From Lepas anatifera (taxonomy: Eukaryota; Arthropoda; Thecostraca; Lepadidae), in assembly GCA_034440635.1 (NCBI GenBank), contig JAOTON010000056.1:565501-629500 (forward strand): a stretch of DNA of 64,000 bases, read 5' to 3'. Shown here piece by piece: positions 24,031 through 35,953 of this stretch. The notes under the pieces are model-generated. The model did not search any database. It was not told the origin of the DNA and saw nothing but the letters and a program-made list of their open reading frames with translations. The position numbers were made by a program, and so were the translations under genes. Numbering within the stretch: position 1 is the stretch's first letter; each line of letters starts with the position of its first letter.

Positions 24031-27000
24031 CTGAAATTTATAGTGAGATCGCTGCATCAATTTGTTCTGCAAAGTCGATAAGTTGTTAGCTGGCCTTTCT
24101 CATCGATTCCTTGATGTTGAAAATTGGGAGAGATTAAATATTCGGCCACAGCCCTTCGTTAGAATCATCAAACTGTCTCCCGAGGAACCCTTCCAACAAG
24201 AAAAGAGCTGGCGATGCCGTATGACCCTGACAGTTGGTGCGTCGATAAGGCTAATAAAATTATCAACTGGTTTTTGTACTACATTCCCTAGATAATTTTG
24301 ACAGCAACAGCCACACATCATAGTAGGTATGTATGTACATAACTTATCTCGACTTGTAACACTTCATTTTACCTTGCCACACTCATAAAGAAAAATAAGC
24401 AAATAACTTTTTCATTTGGAATACATTGCGGCGGCGTCAGGGTTGCCAGGTTGGCCATTATTGTGACCAAATATCTTGAATTGGGCTGTTAGGTCGTGTC
24501 TGGCCCTGCGATTTTTTCGGTTGGCCCTTTCTTAGAATCTGGTCTTTTTTCCCCTTTTTCTAGCAGCTGGCACCTAAGCTATTTCTGGTTTGTCCCTTGT
24601 ATAAATATGGCTTCTTTTGACCTCTTACGCTCTTGAATACGATATTCTGACACCGAAAAAGCAGCAGAGCAGCAGAAAGAATGGTAAGGTAGTGGGAGGG
24701 AGTGACAGAACTTTGTTAAAAGCACGATCCACAAGAGTAATGGCCAATGAAAACGGGGCGCGAAATATGTGATACTATATGCGCCCTTTCGGTGGAAAGG
24801 TACTACCTACAACTTATAACTTAACTTTGTTAGTTTTTTTGTCTCCTGTTCTGTTTGTTCTTAATTTTATTTTGCTTTTAAGTGTGTTTTGGCATTATAT
24901 ATCTGTTCAGTTTCGTTATTTAAGGCGCCTCTCGTTTTGTTATGTCCTGTTAGTCTCTCTGTTTTGTATGTTTTTTTATTTTTCTCGTTCCACGGTTGCT
25001 GCTTCTTTGCTGGCGGTTTGTATTTTGTTCCATCTAACTAGGTTATAATAATTTGCTCTAATCGGAAAACTGGTCGCCTGCTTCCTCTTATTCTCTACCG
25101 TGTGCCTGTGACGTTCTGTTATGTTGCTTCTTATTGCTTTGCCTTGTTCATGTCTTCTTTTGCTCGTCTATTCTTTTGCTTCTGTTGCCAGTCTATGTGA
25201 AAAATGAAATAAAAAAGTTGATGATAATGGTAAAAAAGTTGATGGCAAAGTGCGCCCTCTGAGGCTCCCCACTCCTCACTTACCAAAATCCTAGATCCGC
25301 CACTATCCAAGAGCAAAAAAAAGCCTAGTTGGAAAAGAGAGAAAGCATTAAATGTTTGCGGGGAGTGGTGCGGCCAAGATGATTAATGATGCTAACAAAT
25401 GTTCTGGTTATGTGGATAAAATCACGTGATGGTCACACAAGATTGGAAAGGCACCACTGGCTTCCTATTAAATGAGTAGTATGCTAAAAAATATTGTGTC
25501 AAGTCAATATCAAACTTTCAACAATTAGTTTTAACCAGTGATACAAGTCGCTTTTTTGTGAGCTTATGACTACCGCTAGGGGTTGTTTTAGTCTCAAATC
25601 TGGCTTTTGTGGTATTTATTTGGCTATTTTAGTGAAAATAAAATTTTGCCCCTCTTTAGCCCTTTTTCTAACTCGGTTTCACCTTTTCCGCCGACAAAAA
25701 CTGGACAGCCCTGAGCAGCATTATACTCTGGAATAACATGGAATAATACAAAAATTGAGAAACATTTGTTAACACTAACACGTCTAAGTTGTATTAAACC
25801 CCCCTCAAAAATTGGGTCTTGATCACCTGAAGACACTATAATGGCCAGCACAATAAATGCCCCCCCCTCCCACTGACTTTTCCTTAAAAAAATGCCCTGC
25901 AATGGAGCATTTCCAGATCACCAAAAGGGTGTTCCAGATGACTAAAAGGGTGCTTAAAAGGAGCAGCTTGTTTGCGGCATGCATGGGTTTTTGGTAAGAA
26001 AAAATTGCCGACACTTAAAAAATAATTGTTGGGTTTTAGCAATGCATTAATTTCCAAGGTCATTGGACGTCGCCAACTCTTTCCCTGTTGGGAGGGATTT
26101 GGGGGATTCGGCACTTCAGAAATATGCAAATACAAGCATACACTTTTAGCTCTCTAAATTTAAGAGGCATCTTTTTTCTCAGTGTGGTGGATGCTCCAAC
26201 CCATAAGACTTGGCGGAACGGTGGGAATCATCTTCTATGCCAACCCCTGGTCACGAGCTTCCATGTTGTCACGCTAAAATTCCTTTACTTATCTTTAACA
26301 TTGAAAACTTTGCCTAGTTTGGAAGTGTATCTCCAGCACCAAAAGCGTGAAAACATGTTTTGGGCACTAACCTGCAATTTTTTGTCCTTTTTGTTCTGGA
26401 AATGACACTTAACTTGTCAAGTTTGGATTTATCAGGGGTTGCGCTCCGGCTGTTTAGCATAGGCCAAAAATGGCAACCGCAAATCTGGCATTCACCAAGG
26501 CGATGACGTCAGCAATCGCCTGGAGATGCCTAGCAACCCATTGCCGCTGTGTATTGTAGAAGACGGGGCTCAGCAGATAGGTTGCATGTTAGTGGCAATG
26601 ATATTGTTTTTTGTGGACGTAGGGTAATTAATCCTGGGTTTAGCCCTCTCCAAATGCATCTTCAAACCATACAAACAGTCCACGATCCGTAGCCGATTTA
26701 CATTGAATGAATAGGCGGCTCCACCTCGAGAGCAATTGCTGACGTCACAAACGTAAAACAAAGGTTGCCATTTTTTTAGAGCGGAGCGTTCTACCTGTAA
26801 ATTTAAAGGCCTTGGGATTTATTTAACATTTTATCCGGGTTCGAAAAGAGCCCTTTAATGCAGATGAAGGAATTCCTTTCATAAAGGTGAGGTTTTTATA
26901 TTTTCAAATGATAAATCAGTTCGCTTCATGGCGTTGTGACCATGTTAAAGGAATGCTGCAATTACTTGTGTAGATTCAACCACCGCGCAAATGGTTAACA

Positions 27001-29480
27001 GTGGCATTTTGCTTCTCGTGAATAAGTGACGTTTCAATAAAGAACATCATATCAATACAGACAAAGGAGGCATCAAAACTGTATGAATGCAAGTTGTTTT
27101 ACCCATGATTAAAGTTAAATATAAATAAAGAAAGAATTTGTAAGTTCTTTTATATCTTTGAAACCTAAATATTACGTAGCTTGGAAGCATGTTTCTTGTG
27201 AACGTGTGTATGTATACATACATTGTCTTAAAGGTATGTTGCTTCTATGCGGCCGTGAATCCACGTTAAGCACACAAAAATATCGTGCCATACATATATC
27301 AATCATTTAGACTGCTGTTTATTCGCCGTACACAAATTTGTTCGGGAACTTAATTCTGTGCGTTTCGGTGGACAAACCTTATACAAGATAATGCCTGTAA
27401 AACACTGAGTATGTTGTGCTCCTAAGATAAATAATGCTGGGCCAAAGGTCGGGAGGGAAGAAAAATAGCTTCCATCCTGCATTCCCGTCGTCTGAGATTT
27501 ATCATCGCTGGAGGAAGTGTCATCCACCGGAGAATGCAGAGATTCAGCCTAAAAGAAGGCGAAAAATCGAAAGCAAGTTCCGAATGGAAACGAAGTTACC
27601 TAAGTCATTATCTCGTCAGCTCAATATGGATGTCACTTCAGGTAGTGGTCAAAGGTCACAGGTCAAAAAGGATAACAAAATGGCTGCCATGAGGTGTACT
27701 TACAAAGCTTCATTTATCTCAAAAACTAAATAGCATAACATGTTTTCTCAACGTCATTCGAAACCGCTTGAATTTCTCTTTCATTACCATTGCAATAGAA
27801 TTTCGAGTCAGGGCAGAAGCTAGGGGACTGCAGGTCACGGCACGTAGGGGCGCGGTGGTGTAAAGAGCAATCCTGGCTCTCGTGAACCCTTCCCAACAGG
27901 GAAAGAGTTGGCAACGCCATGTAAGTCAGGCAGCTGGTGAGTCGGCAAGCCCCAAGATTGATTAATTATCACTAGATTGGGAGCATTAGTTAAACCTTAA
28001 GGCTAAACTTGTACGGGCTTTTTAAAGCTACTGGAAATGCATATTGACGATAAACTTTGGCTTCTAAATTAACCCTTCATTGTGGGAGTTGCTCCTGCGG
28101 TTGGTGTGGTCGGTGTCTCCGTGACAAGTCCCTTGATTACTTTAGTGAGGCTCCGACTCCAAAAACCGAATTGGGAACAACTTGGACAAAATTCATAATA
28201 AAAAAGGTGCCTACCATGTTTAAGCTAATTCTTCTTAGAAGTCAGCCAAGGTCAGTATGATATTCTCACCATATTATGGGTTCTGATTTTTCTTTCATAT
28301 AGGTAACGAACCAAGTGAGATACGATAATTGTTGGGACACAATCGCAAACATATCGTCAGCACGTCTGCCTGTGTTTTCGCATGATATGTTGTTTTAAAA
28401 TACTAGGTAAAATTCTAACGTTGACTTGGCCTCAGATCAACGAATTGACTTAATATGACTCTGTACGGTCATAATGTACATCGTGCGACTCGCAGCGACA
28501 AAACAGGCACAAAGACAGTAAGATCAGTCTTCTGTTTCGTTTAGTCGAAACTTATTGACTGAATTATAGCAAACTGCGTACCTAACCTCAGATAACATGC
28601 CAAAGATGACAGGTCATATTGTTGGCTTCACCATCAGCAACGGGCCACGAAGGCGTGATGGTGATATTTACTGGATCTGAGGTGTAGGTTCTGAAAAACA
28701 AGCATTTCAAAACTTTCCCATGGCTTAAAACGTGGATATGTATGCACGCACGTTTGCTACGCATGTATGGCCGTATAGTAGGCCTAGGTCACCGATCTAA
28801 AACATCCCATCACTGCATATTCTAGATATTGTGGTAATTGGTGGCTTTGTAATGTGCTCTGAATATCTGATCAGTAGATTGAACACACTCTCATTGCTGC
28901 CATTTGAAACATTTCTTTGAGGCGAGGCCACTTGACTGGTAGTGTACTGGTGGTACTAGACGTTCCTGATGGCCTGACCTGTCATGACCTGTACTCAAAA
29001 CTCACAGGGTGGATGCGAAGAGGATGCAGGAACAGCTATACTATATACGTCCATCTTCAGAGGCGGAGATTAAAAAAATGATTCAGGGTGCGTAGATTTA
29101 AAACAATGTCAATAATCACCGTATAAAAAAATTGATATAATATTAAGTATGTTTTAGCCTTTCACATGCCTGAATAAGAGCACAAAACCAATTCCAAATC
29201 CTTGAAATTAAAAACACGCAAATTTAAACGACATCTAAACTCTACTGCAATGTTTTATTGCGGGTGCCCGGGCACTCCCTGGATATATAAATCCATACCC
29301 TTGACTGCTTGGGGTAACCTAATGAGGGGAGAGGGGGTTGTAAAAAGACCCCACCAGAGCGTACTTTAATGAGACTGGGACTGGCAAAGCTCCAGCTGAG
29401 CCCATGGTACTCACAGCAACCACACTACCAGGGGAACATCAGGGAGGATACGCTGCAATTTATTCTGAACCTCCCGACGT
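24031..29480. other. Large intron segment with SINE fragments
   Basis: No exon was recognised. Fragments of the SINE family intact at 45994-46159 occur at about 24170-24290 (+), 26040-26100 (-) and 27860-27975 (+), each with the phrase 'ccttccaacagggaaagagttgg' or its complement. A tandem nuclear-receptor-like motif lies at 27646-27665 (three half-sites, one base apart). The plus ORF 24779-25048 is hydrophobic but T-rich and lies beside other poly-T stretches. Confidence 0.45.
27646..27665 (+). promoter_or_regulatory. Two overlapping DR1-type nuclear-receptor sites
   Basis: TGGTCA, AGGTCA and AGGTCA follow each other with single-base spacers. DR1 spacing of AGGTCA is the classical site for HNF4 and RXR-type receptors. 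Function here is inferred from sequence only. Confidence 0.4.
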
Positions 29481-29935
29481 GTCGACCCACCGGACAAAAG
29501 ATGAGGAGCAACTCTGCTTGCCATCACTGCCTTTCTAAGGCCGGATGATTCGGCCTGGGACGACGGTTCGTCCTGTGGTGCAGCTGAAGAAGGTGCGTAT
29601 TGACCTGCTTCGAGAAGGGTGCGCCATTGAGATGACGGCTGCGCCTGGTTCAGCGTACAGCGGCACCAGGACTACGCTGGTTGCCATACGGACAGCGGGC
29701 CCGGGACATCACTGCTTAAGATTGTATCTGCGTAATGCACCAGCCAGTGACGTCTTAAGAGGTCCCCACTCCCAAGCTTAGCCCCTTCCTGGAAGAATAT
29801 GGAAGCTACTTCAGCTTCGAGACCGGTGGCACCCACTTCACCTTCCAGTGGGGGCCTGGACATTTAGGCAGAGAGGGCAAGAGGCAGCCGACGTCTTCGC
29901 TAACCAAGCAGTCTCCGGTCAATAGAATCCTCCGC
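29480..29935 (+). pseudogene. LINE fragment with decayed RNase H domain
   Basis: Frame 29545-29781 ends AYSGTRTTLVAIRTA and then LRNAPASDVLRGPHSQA. This resembles the RNase H phrases 'sYRaElvAlr' and 'tDs.sal..L.rGP.sQ'. After a frameshift, about 29842-29930 reads FQWGPGHLG and then GQEAADVFANQAVSG, like the RNase H end 'fqWvPgH.g..GNE.AD.lA..A'. The polymerase core is missing. It is a degraded piece of a LINE that carried RNase H. Confidence 0.55.
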
Positions 29936-31139
29936 TTGAGGATGGCACTTCATTCGGAAGGAAAGGCGTGTCTGGGTATCACAGGCAGCCCCCAGCATCC
30001 GCATCCGGCCAGTACACCTGGTTATAATGACCTGTCGCGAATGGGCCTAGTCACGGTGTTGCAGGTGCGTGTTGGGAAATCGGCCCTCACACGCGACTTC
30101 CTCTTCCAGATTGGCAGCACCACGATCATAAGTGCCTGTAATGTGGATAAGTAGACACTACTAAGCACCTGCTGGCAGGGCCCAGCTTAGGCTGTCCGGG
30201 CCCAACTATGGAGATATTCCATAACCACGATGGCCTTCATCTTTGGCGATGACGTCCGTTCAATAGAACGGTTTCTCAACCGATGAACCGCGCCGAGCTT
30301 GTGCTAAAATTGGTCACGGTCACACCCCCTGCAGGGGGGAGGTGTAACGTGACGTGAAGATAGAAGTACCAAGATGCTGGCAACGCCATGGGTATGCTAG
30401 TGATGCAAATTGTGTTGTCAAAAGGTGGGGGCACCAGTCTAGTAAAAGACAGACGCCAATGACTTCCCGTTCACCAAGGGCGGCCGTGGCACAGGATGAA
30501 CTGCAAAGGGATGGACTCGTCCGTGGGTTGGTGTGGGGCGCCGATGAAGTGAAATATATGCACCAATGATGTACTAAGGAGGCGCCGCCGGTACAGCGTA
30601 GGGTATCAGTCATGTGATGTGGAGACATCCCGCGGTACATCACAGGCGCCGGTATTTCCCTGAGAACAGGTAATGAGAGAAATGAGGGCAGAGAGGGCGA
30701 CGGAGGCACCACTGGGACATAGGAAAATTCAGGATTGCCGATCAGGGGGAGGGGGTACGTCCGGACCAGGGGTGCCACTTTTGGACGGCAAAACCCTATC
30801 ACGTGAGCGCCTAATCCTATAGTGGGGGCGTAGGTAATCTCATCCTGGGAGAGGGAGGTTTGAAAGCAACATTTCAGGGGGCGCCATCGACCTTTCAGGG
30901 GGGTGGTGCCGTGACCATTTCAAGGGGCGGTGAGGGTTGATGGGGGCAAGTGCCCCTTTGCCCCTCCTGGATCCAGCTATGCTCTGGGGGAGGGGTGGTT
31001 CCCACACCTCGCCCCGGGACGCGTCACTGCTGAAGATTTTCATCGGACCAAAGTTAATTCATGTAAGTCCATGCATTTTGCTCTCATGTTGATAACTATA
31101 TCAGTTGCCTAATAGTGACTAATGAACGTAGTGCCTGTT
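29936..31139. other. Intron, unassigned, with eroded MITE
   Basis: A minus ORF (30802-30320, 160 codons) is proline- and serine-rich without a recognised domain. About 30730-30975 is a diverged relative of the 1288-1540 element, with repeated GGCGCCATCGACCTTTCAGG-like blocks and an end reading CCTGGATCCAGCTATG. Confidence 0.4.
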
Positions 31140-31147
31140 GGAGCGGG

Positions 31148-31308
31148 AGTGACGGAAACAAGGGGGAACTGGTGTGCTCAAGCCCCCCCCTCGAATGTCA
31201 GAGTGCCTGTAGCTAATGCATAACCGGATGCTGATCGGAGGCAATGGCGGGGGAGGCGAGGCTCGAGCCCCAAGCCCCTCCGGAAATGAAGTTCTGGATT
31301 TGCCACTG
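31148..31308. mobile_element. Short hAT-like MITE, 161 bp
   Basis: The 8-mer GGAGCGGG is duplicated perfectly at 31140-31147 and 31309-31316. The right end TGGATTTGCCACTG and paired 'gctcgagccc' blocks match the 3388 and 20126 copies. It ends less than 200 bp upstream of an IR25a exon. Confidence 0.85.
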
Positions 31309-31502
31309 GGAGCGGGTATTGTCGCTAAAAGTGTTATTCTTCAGTTTTTGGGCCGTTTGATTATGAAAATGTTTTATTTAGAATGATTACGAAAGAAGTA
31401 AAGCGTAACAGAAAGTTTGTGACATCCTGAGAAAAATCACTGCTGTAGTTTTGGGCGTTGGGTGTGACGCAGTATCTCACCTTGGATGTCAATGATGGAC
31501 AG

Positions 31503-31617
31503 GGTGGAGGCGAGGCCCCGAAGAATTTGTCCGGACGCCTGGTGGCGGCTGCCTGGTGGCTGTTCGGATTCATCATCATCGCATCCTACACCGCCAACCT
31601 GGCTGCCTTCCTAACAG
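31503..31617 (+). CDS. Ir25a: IR25a exon: pore loop and M2
   Basis: Acceptor GATGGACAG ends at 31502 and donor CTAACAG|GTCAGA opens at 31618. The exon reads [20 protein letters not shown] and then [18 protein letters not shown]. This is the most conserved part of the family. [13 protein letters not shown] forms the pore loop and [24 protein letters not shown] is the gate helix, with [11 protein letters not shown] as the counterpart of the iGlu[10 protein letters not shown] motif. The last base begins the valine codon completed in the next exon. Confidence 0.97.
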
Positions 31618-32230
31618 GTCAGACTAGGGCTGCCAATTTTACTTGCACCCACAGGTTTCCAAAATAGTTCACCAGATTCCCAACATTTGGCCTTTGATAT
31701 TCTTATGTTTACTGTTTTAAGTGCATATTTTAGTCAGCTCGCAATGTGATCGTTGTTTGTAGTTTGTTGGCTCCTCATTTTTACCTGTAGTTGTATGTGA
31801 CCTGTTTACCGTGACCATGTTTTATGATTCCTGACTTGAGCTCTTATTGGGGTATGACCCTGTTGCTCATATAGCACTAATAAATAATAAATAAATAAAT
31901 GCTACTCAGAACTGGTTTTCGTTTTCTTCGAGACTCAAAAACTGACCATGCGCAGCGAGGTTGAATATATCTCCTATATTGCACTAATACCCCAGTCTAC
32001 ACCATGAAACATAAGCTATCAAATATGTCTAGCAAAAAGACTACTGGTTTTATTCACACACCTCATGTATTGTGCTTCATTGAGTACCAATCCGACAAGA
32101 AGCTTTACGTGTAACACAGTGCCAAGTCACAGTCATTCACAAGAGGCATTGATGATTCTACCTTCACAATACCTCCCAGCCGCCGATGCCACCGGCACCG
32201 CTGCTATAGATTCTCAGTTTAGACCTCAAG
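31618..32230. other. Intron, with probable LINE 3' tail
   Basis: A (TAAA)n-like microsatellite at 31876-31902 follows a passage ending 'ctcttattggggtatgaccctgttgctc'. Such a run is typical of LINE 3' ends. No coding part was recognised beside it. Confidence 0.35.
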
Positions 32231-32707
32231 TGTTTAATGCGTGGCAAACCTTAGAACTTCAACTACCGGCAGTTCTTGTTTGTAAGTGCCTTCTTGGTGA
32301 AGTTGGCATATACCTTCCAGAACATCTCCATACCCTGCAGCAGTTTGTTTCTTCTGAGCCTGTCTTTCCAAGTTAGAATCTTGCTGTACTTTGTGATGGT
32401 GCAGCAGCACCTCTCGGTCAGGCCGTTGGTCACTTTGACATTCCACACAAGCTCCTCAGTTTCCTTGCACTGGTGGTCCTTGTCCCACAGCTTGGAATCC
32501 CTGGCCAGTTACTTGTGGTCGACTCCCAAGGATGGCGAAAAGCATGAAGGACTTAGGATCGCACAGGTCGGCCAGTTCGGTCTTGGAGGTGAGCTCTTTG
32601 AAGCTGGGCTTCTCGAGGGAGTAGTGCTTGGGGCAAGTGTTGTGCAGGCACGGCTGGTATACCACCGAGCCATTCAGCAGCCTCGCCCACAGCCCCCTTT
32701 GCAGCAC
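32230..32707 (-). pseudogene. Transposon-associated gene relic, minus arm of a palindrome
   Basis: Minus frame 32707-32456 reads FKELTSKTELADLCDPKSFM and continues LFAILG. After a frameshift, 32448-32263 reads WNVKVTNGLTERCCCTITKY. The same order of phrases occurs on the plus strand at 32700-33010. The pattern 'DL....s...f.il......vVND.aERg' is one I associate with a common arthropod transposon-linked protein of unknown name. Frameshifts show it is not functional. Confidence 0.5.
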
Positions 32708-33060
32708 TCCCTCGAGAAGCTCACCTCCAAGTCCGAACTGACCGACCTGTGCGGCTCCAACTCATTCATCCTCTTCACCATCTGCAAAATTGATCACACG
32801 TGGCTGGTGAGGGATTCCGGTCTGTGGGGCGAGGACAAGCAGTACAAGGGAACGGAGGAGTTTGTGCGGAATGTCAGAGTGGCCAACGACCTGACCGAGA
32901 GGTGCTGCGGCACCATCACAAAGTGCATCGAGACTCTTACTAGGGAAGACCAGCTTATAAAAAACTGCCAGGGCGAAGTTCCAGAAGGTGCATCCCAACT
33001 TCACCGAAAAGACACAGAAGATGGGCATGATCCATCTGGTTGGCGGCAGCTAGGAGTAAA
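32700..33060 (+). pseudogene. Transposon-associated gene relic, plus arm of a palindrome
   Basis: Inside the open frame 32276-33178, residues from about 32709 read LEKLTSKSELTDLCGSNSFI, then DSGLWGEDKQYKGTEEFVRN, VRVANDLTERCCGTITKC and ETLTREDQ. This mirrors the minus arm. The first 140 codons of the 300-codon frame are antisense of the minus copy and are not meaningful protein. The family name is uncertain. Confidence 0.5.
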
Positions 33061-33366
33061 GAGCGGGACTTTTCAGCCAGCACAGAGTCCCAGGTGCGCT
33101 GATTTCTGGAAGCATCATCAGCCGGCGAGGGCATTGTTTAAATGGTCCTCGCATACGATCTTTTGCATGAGCAAATAATTTAAAGGGGCCTTAAATGCGC
33201 CTTGTACAACTGCTAATCCAGTTGTCACAAATATATAAGTGCTTAGATGTATATTTGTCACCAGCATTAAAGGCGAGTAGGCACTGTTTTCCTTGGTAGA
33301 ATATTGACGATTTGTATGAAGAATTCCTGTATTATCTACAGACTTTCCAATCCTTCCGAACCGAGG

Positions 33367-33480
33367 GATGCGTCGCTCAGTGGATAGCGTTCCCGGCTTC
33401 TGAGCCATGGATCCCAGGTTCAACTCCCGGAACAGCCTCTGAATAAAACAGTCTGACCCCCAAGTACCTCCCAAAAGGGT
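33367..33480 (+). repeat. tRNA-derived SINE head
   Basis: CGCTCAGTGGATAGCG (about 33372) fits an A box and GGTTCAACTCC (about 33418) fits a B box, 30-odd bases apart as in tRNA genes. The downstream part does not close a tRNA acceptor stem, so I call a SINE rather than a tRNA gene. It lies about 230 bp before an IR25a exon. Confidence 0.6.
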
Positions 33481-33707
33481 GAGAGTGAGTGACACCGTAA
33501 AACTTCTGCAGTTATGTGTCGTTAAGGCCAACAATGTTAAATTCTTCCGTTCTATTCCCGATCGGGCTACGAATGCTTTCCTAAATTCCCGGTTCCTCAT
33601 CCCCCACCCCCCCCACCTCCAATCCTCACCTCTCGTCCTCGGCTTTGAAGTTGCGATTATTGCTGTAGCGTGCAAAAAATTGACAGATTTTTTCTGTATT
33701 TTCACAG

Positions 33708-33843
33708 TATCCCGTTTGGCCACGCCCATTGAATCTCTGGAGGAACTCTCTCAGCAGTACAAGATTCAGTACGCTCCAATGAAGGGGACTTCAGTCGCGA
33801 ACTACTTCGAGCGCATGGCACACATTGAGGATAAATATTATGA
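33708..33843 (+). CDS. Ir25a: IR25a exon: start of S2 lobe
   Basis: A pyrimidine-rich acceptor (TTTCTGTATTTTCACAG) ends at 33707 and donor TATGA|GTAAGT opens at 33844. With the split valine it reads VSRLATPIESLEELSQQYKI, then QYAPMKGTSVANYFERMAHI and EDKYY. VSRL.TP.ESL..L..QYKI.YAP is the start of S2 in IR25a. The final GA is completed to aspartate by the next exon. Confidence 0.96.
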
Positions 33844-33849
33844 GTAAGT

Positions 33850-34880
33850 ACCCGTCAAGGGCCACCGCCGTGTACGCTGCCCAACATTTTCTGATGTCAA
33901 TAATGACAACCTCATTTCTAATTATTATTTGCTGTTTATTTGCCATTGACTTATAGTACAGGGACCAACACCACTTTAGTATAATGAAGATGATTCATTC
34001 GCTACGCTAACGATTGATTGTGTTAGAAGTAATTGCGCGTAGCCACAGTTTTTGCTAATTCATACGCTTTGTAGACGAACATACATTCGTGTATGTCGAC
34101 TCTGACACCAAACAAGATGCGTGGGCCGCAACAAACGCAAAACATGAATGCTTGTACATGGTACCGCTCACCCGGGTTAGGGATCGCCCATAAATCATGT
34201 AACGCTTGGGGGGTGGAGGGTAAGGGGAGTAAGTAAAAACGCGTCTCCCCACTTTCCAATAATTTTTGTTTCAACCGTATTGCGGAAATGTTTCGAAGCA
34301 TTCATGCGACCACATTTTCAGTACGGAATTGAAGAGGGTTATGGGCAGTCCTATAGCGGCCATCCGGGCCATTGCTCCTCAAAGCTCCTCCCAAATGGCT
34401 GTCTGTCTTAATATTTCTGTAAATGATGTGTCCCTTGTTCTACCTTTTGGTAAAAGTGAGGGGAAGGTGTAGACCCAGAATTACGTAAGGTATGATTAGG
34501 GAAGCGTTCTGAGGGGCCCTGGCGTGACGAAACTTTACATGGGGCTGGGGGAGTACAGAATCGCAAAAACATGCGTTACGTAATTCATGAACTGCCCCTT
34601 AGGTCATAAAACTGCACCGCCACCACAGCCAGATCAGGAACCACCACTCAAAAACGACCAACATGTGCCGCTCCATAGCGCACCCTGTCCGAACATAAAC
34701 TAATCAAAGCACTTTGTATTGAGCATGTATTTGAATATGTTTGACACTACTTTTCAAGAAATTGAACCATTTAACGAAGAGAAGTACAGTAAAGTGTTCA
34801 GCTTTGTTGAATTATTTAGGTTATTAATGTCAGAAACCGTTGACTGCACAACTCTAAAACTAGGACTGGACATCTGACGC
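33850..34880. other. Intron, unassigned, with a small palindromic element
   Basis: About 34477-34593 is bounded by inverted ATTACGTA copies ('gaattacgtaagg' and 'gcgttacgtaattc'), suggesting a tiny MITE. A related ATTACGTAAT end is at about 13803. No coding sequence was recognised. Confidence 0.4.
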
Positions 34881-35689
34881 AGTAAGGCACATTGGAGGGG
34901 CCCTACACGTCCCTGAGGTCTAAAAAAACAAGAGGGCTAGGAAAACACCGGTTTGGAGATTGTGAAAACCATGGTGATCCACATTATAACCAACTTTCAT
35001 AAGCATAGGCCAGTATCTTCAAGGTCAAACGAGGTGACGGTAACATTCGTGAATAACTAAGCGGATTAAGGACATTTTAGAAAAGTCCCATACAATGGTC
35101 TCAAAACTCTTTGGTCAAGAACATTCATGTTCGTTGACAATTGATGTCACCATATGATATATTCCGCGTAATATATGTACACTTTAACTGGCACTATAAC
35201 AATCGTTGGCGGCAATGGGGGTTCATGACATTTGACCATGATCTTAACTAAGTAATATTGACTATGACATCATAGCATAATACCTACATGTAATTCTGGG
35301 TTACGTCATCTGGCCGGAAGCAATGGGGTTAATTATCTTCAAATTACTGGCACGGCCTTTAACTGCGACCTTTGATCTTGACCTAGACCTTATGAGTTAA
35401 CCTTGACATGTGATCCTGGTTATATTGTGTTATGATGTCACCACTCGCTCTCCAATGCAAGCGAACTGGTCCGACGGCGCGATTGTGGTGATCTCAAAAT
35501 GTAGGTCTGACTTTGAAAGCCTATAAGAAAAAAAATATCTACCGATTTTCAAAATTTCTTCACCAATCAAAGTGCTATTGAATTCTGTTAAATGTGGCCA
35601 AGTATCGTTTTTCGGCTACGAGCGGTACTCCGCCCACCTCGGAAAAACAGGTGGGGGCCTCTAAGGCCCCCCTCCAGTGCGCGTGTTAA
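34881..35689. mobile_element. MITE family B copy 2, inverted
   Basis: The right end reads CCCCCCTCCAGTGCGCGTGTTAA (TTAA at 35686-35689), preceded by GGTGGGGGCCTCTAAGG. These are the complement of the 46528 left end. The left end near 34881 (CACATTGGAGGGGCCC) is mutated. The interior has TGACCT/AGGTCA half-sites, for example around 35020 and 35365-35400. A family A fragment is joined directly to its right end. Confidence 0.7.
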
Positions 35690-35856
35690 ACGTGACGCGA
35701 AGAAAAATGGTTCAGTTTTTTCAATAGAGAATTGGATGGGCTTCCCAACGCCTTTATCCTTTTTCGCTATCTAGCGTGGTTCTCGAGATCTCAGGGGGGT
35801 ACCCGCCCCCCCGTCATAGCGAAGATGGCTCAGACCTCCGTCAATGCGTGTGTTAA
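35690..35856. mobile_element. MITE family A fragment
   Basis: It matches the last 165 bp of the 5489-6328 element, including the GTTCTCGAGATCT phrase, the GGTACCCGCCCCC palindrome and a terminal TGTGTTAA (TTAA 35853-35856). Confidence 0.75.
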
Positions 35857-35941
35857 GTTTAACACCAAACCAGACTCGCTTACACCGCAAGGGACTAGTT
35901 TTTCCGGCCTTAGACGGGGGACTAGTTTTGTAATGCTATTC

Positions 35942-35953
35942 AGTTTGCTCTTC
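35942..35953. repeat. Candidate 5' target-site duplication of the retro-unit
   Basis: AGTTTGCTCTTC occurs here and again at 41119-41130, directly after the A-run that closes the retro-unit. A 12-bp direct repeat in this arrangement is typical of LINE-mediated insertion. Confidence 0.6.

Noticed and set aside
24779..25048. Hydrophobic 89-codon ORF as a membrane protein
   Set aside because: T-rich DNA gives Phe/Leu/Val-rich frames by chance. No family signature.
30320..30802. 160-codon minus ORF as a gene
   Set aside because: Proline/serine-rich with no domain. It runs into a MITE relic and has no splice or polyadenylation context.
32276..33178. 300-codon ORF as one intact gene
   Set aside because: Its first half is antisense to the minus arm of the palindrome. 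Only the second half resembles a protein family.
33367..33440. Functional tRNA gene
   Set aside because: A- and B-box-like segments are present but the acceptor stem does not close and the sequence continues into a SINE-like body.
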